A DNA stretch of 64,000 nt from Cymbidium sinense (lineage: Eukaryota > Streptophyta > Magnoliopsida > Asparagales > Orchidaceae). The notes under the pieces were generated by a model. It ran no database searches. It saw nothing but the letters and a program-made list of their open reading frames with translations, and was not told the origin of the DNA. How positions within the stretch are numbered: the first letter of the stretch is position 1; each line of letters starts with the position of its first letter. The translations under genes and the position numbers were made by a program. Shown one piece after another: positions 62,937-64,000 of the stretch. The stretch lies in assembly GCA_021442155.1 (NCBI GenBank), contig CM038217.1, positions 145,263,643 to 145,327,642 on the forward strand, in the 5' to 3' direction.

Positions 62937-63274
62937 ACAGAATTGCATCATTCATCTTTGTTTGAGCCATAGAGAATGAAGGAGAGTCTCCCACAGCCAT
63001 TCCCCAAGCTCATAAGCTCCTCCATTCCTCCCACCTCAGTTTTACATCAAACCGAAATAAGGGAGACCAATTCCAAATCTCATTTTTGAATCCTCCACCA
63101 AACCTCAATCAACTTTGCACACACCTTCTTTGGACCTAAACGAGCGAGAATGAATCATTCCCAAAGCTCCAAAGCAACTGGAAGCTCAAGTTCGATCAAG
63201 ACCAAAGCTTCAAAGTGCATGAATTGGTTGTATGATGAATCTACTCCAAATCAAGGCCCAAGCTTCTCAACAGG

Positions 63275-63297
63275 GCTTCGTCTCTACTGAACGAAGC
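63275..63297 (+). other. Hairpin in the exon-like part of LTR C
   Basis: GCTTCGTCT, loop ctact, then GAACGAAGC. It is the same stem as in LTR A with two swapped bases in the right arm. Confidence 0.4.
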
Positions 63298-63338
63298 TAC
63301 CTCCATCGATCCCACCGTCGATCTTGAGCTCTAATGAG

Positions 63339-63340
63339 GT
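63339..63340 (+). other. Splice-donor-like site, LTR C
   Basis: ATGAG|GTATTTC directly after the GATCTTGAGCTCTA block that also precedes the site in LTR A. Confidence 0.35.
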
Positions 63341-64000
63341 ATTTCTTCAAAATTGTAGCTTAGGTGATTTTCAGGTTGGTATTTTGTGAAAGAAATGTGT
63401 ATGTCATGCAATCTTAACCATTAGATGTGTTCCTCTCCTTCCCTTAATGGTGTGGGATCATTTTGGAATCAATCCAAGCTCTAGTGAGCTTGGATAGGAT
63501 GGAGAAAGATGGACGGCATCCATCTTTCACCGCTCGTGAAGGAGAAAGATCACGGGTCGTCAATTCTATGTGATCAGAATGGATGATAGTGATTAAATCA
63601 TGCTTTAATCCCTGATTATTCTCTCTAAATCATGAGATTAATCGTGGCCATCCGATCTTAGATCAGACGGTCCACGAGAAAGTGCGTCTATCACCAGTTG
63701 ACTCAGACGCACGATGTGATAACTTTAATACCCAATCCCATTACACCACATGGAAAGTGCGCTGCGTCAGCATGCCATGGCACCGATGGGATCAGGGCTT
63801 TAATTAGGGTTAATTAATCTATTTTTAATGCTAAATATTCCAAAATTAATAATTAATTGTAGAAAAATCCAAGAAATACAAATTAAGGCTCATTTTAAAG
63901 GTATTTTAGAGAAGAATTTAATAAAAATATTTCTAATGGATTTTAGACAGTAAACATAGCTTAATCAGGATTTAATTAAAATTTTAATTAACTTAATTAC

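Larger units (their letters stand above)
23830..64000 (+). mobile_element. Giant Ty3/gypsy Tat/Ogre-like retrotransposon with two nested inverted solo LTRs
   Basis: Layout: LTR A (+), PBS, leader, start of gag, solo LTR B (-), rest of gag-pol, 3' repeats, and LTR C (+) split by solo LTR D (-) and running past the window. Removing B and D leaves a 5' LTR of about 8 kb, an internal region of about 13 kb and a 3' LTR. A second (archaeal-type) RNase H after the ordinary one, an arginine-tRNA-like PBS and tandem repeats near the 3' end are marks of the Tat/Ogre lineage. The coding part is inactivated. The 3' end is not in the window, so the flanking target duplication cannot be checked. Confidence 0.85.
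62394..64000 (+). repeat. LTR C, second part, continuing beyond the window
   Basis: Resumes with caaatgagtcaaaatcaaacc and follows LTR A from about 25835 to about 27390. The remaining ~4.4 kb of the LTR should lie to the right of the window. Confidence 0.88.

Overview
This window looks like nuclear DNA of a flowering plant, rich in retrotransposons. It is AT-rich, holds one intron-containing eukaryotic gene at the left, and the rest is layered transposable elements. There are no bacterial-type operons, tRNA, rRNA or CRISPR. I cannot name the species.

Left part (1-11.2 kb): four 3' exons of a NEDD8/RUB1-conjugating E2 enzyme (UBC12/RCE1 type) lie at 2168-2276, 2496-2574, 2672-2788 and 11036-11173 on the + strand. 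The splice sites agree in phase and the catalytic Cys is kept. The last intron is about 8.2 kb and contains a decayed RTE-type LINE in antisense orientation and a MITE-like element. The exon(s) for the N-terminal ~37 residues are not visible upstream.

Middle (11.2-23.8 kb): MITE-like elements; a 4.56-kb LTR element (13343-17905) with ~0.79-kb LTRs and a perfect 5-bp target duplication (ACTAT) but no coding capacity, its interior made of three tandem arrays plus GC-rich DNA; AT microsatellites; a second LINE 3' fragment; and the 5' half of a hAT element whose transposase frame is cut by the next element.

Right part (23.8-64 kb): this is essentially one Ty3/gypsy element of the Tat/Ogre kind with extraordinarily long LTRs (~7.5-8.0 kb), plus two reverse-orientation solo LTRs of the same family nested in it. 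Order: 5' LTR A (+, 23830-31802); PBS (31810-31827); a leader with a long array of hairpin-forming repeats; decayed gag start; solo LTR B (-, ~35750-43594); rest of gag, protease, RT, RNase H, second RNase H and integrase remnants (43595-50390); a 3' region of tandem repeats; 3' LTR C (+, 52893-54870 and 62394 to beyond the window), split by solo LTR D (-, 54871-62388, perfect GATTT duplication). The polyprotein is dead, but its stops look mostly like C-to-T decay of Gln/Arg codons and frameshifts are few.

The most interesting signals are the hairpin repeats of the leader, whose arms co-vary between units, and a promoter-like layout conserved between LTR copies: a TATA-centred palindrome, an exon-like GC-richer segment, and a GAG|GTA splice-donor-like site. 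The LTRs are also crowded with TTGACC (W-box-like) motifs. All of these come from reading the sequence by eye; alignment, folding and expression data would be needed to confirm them.
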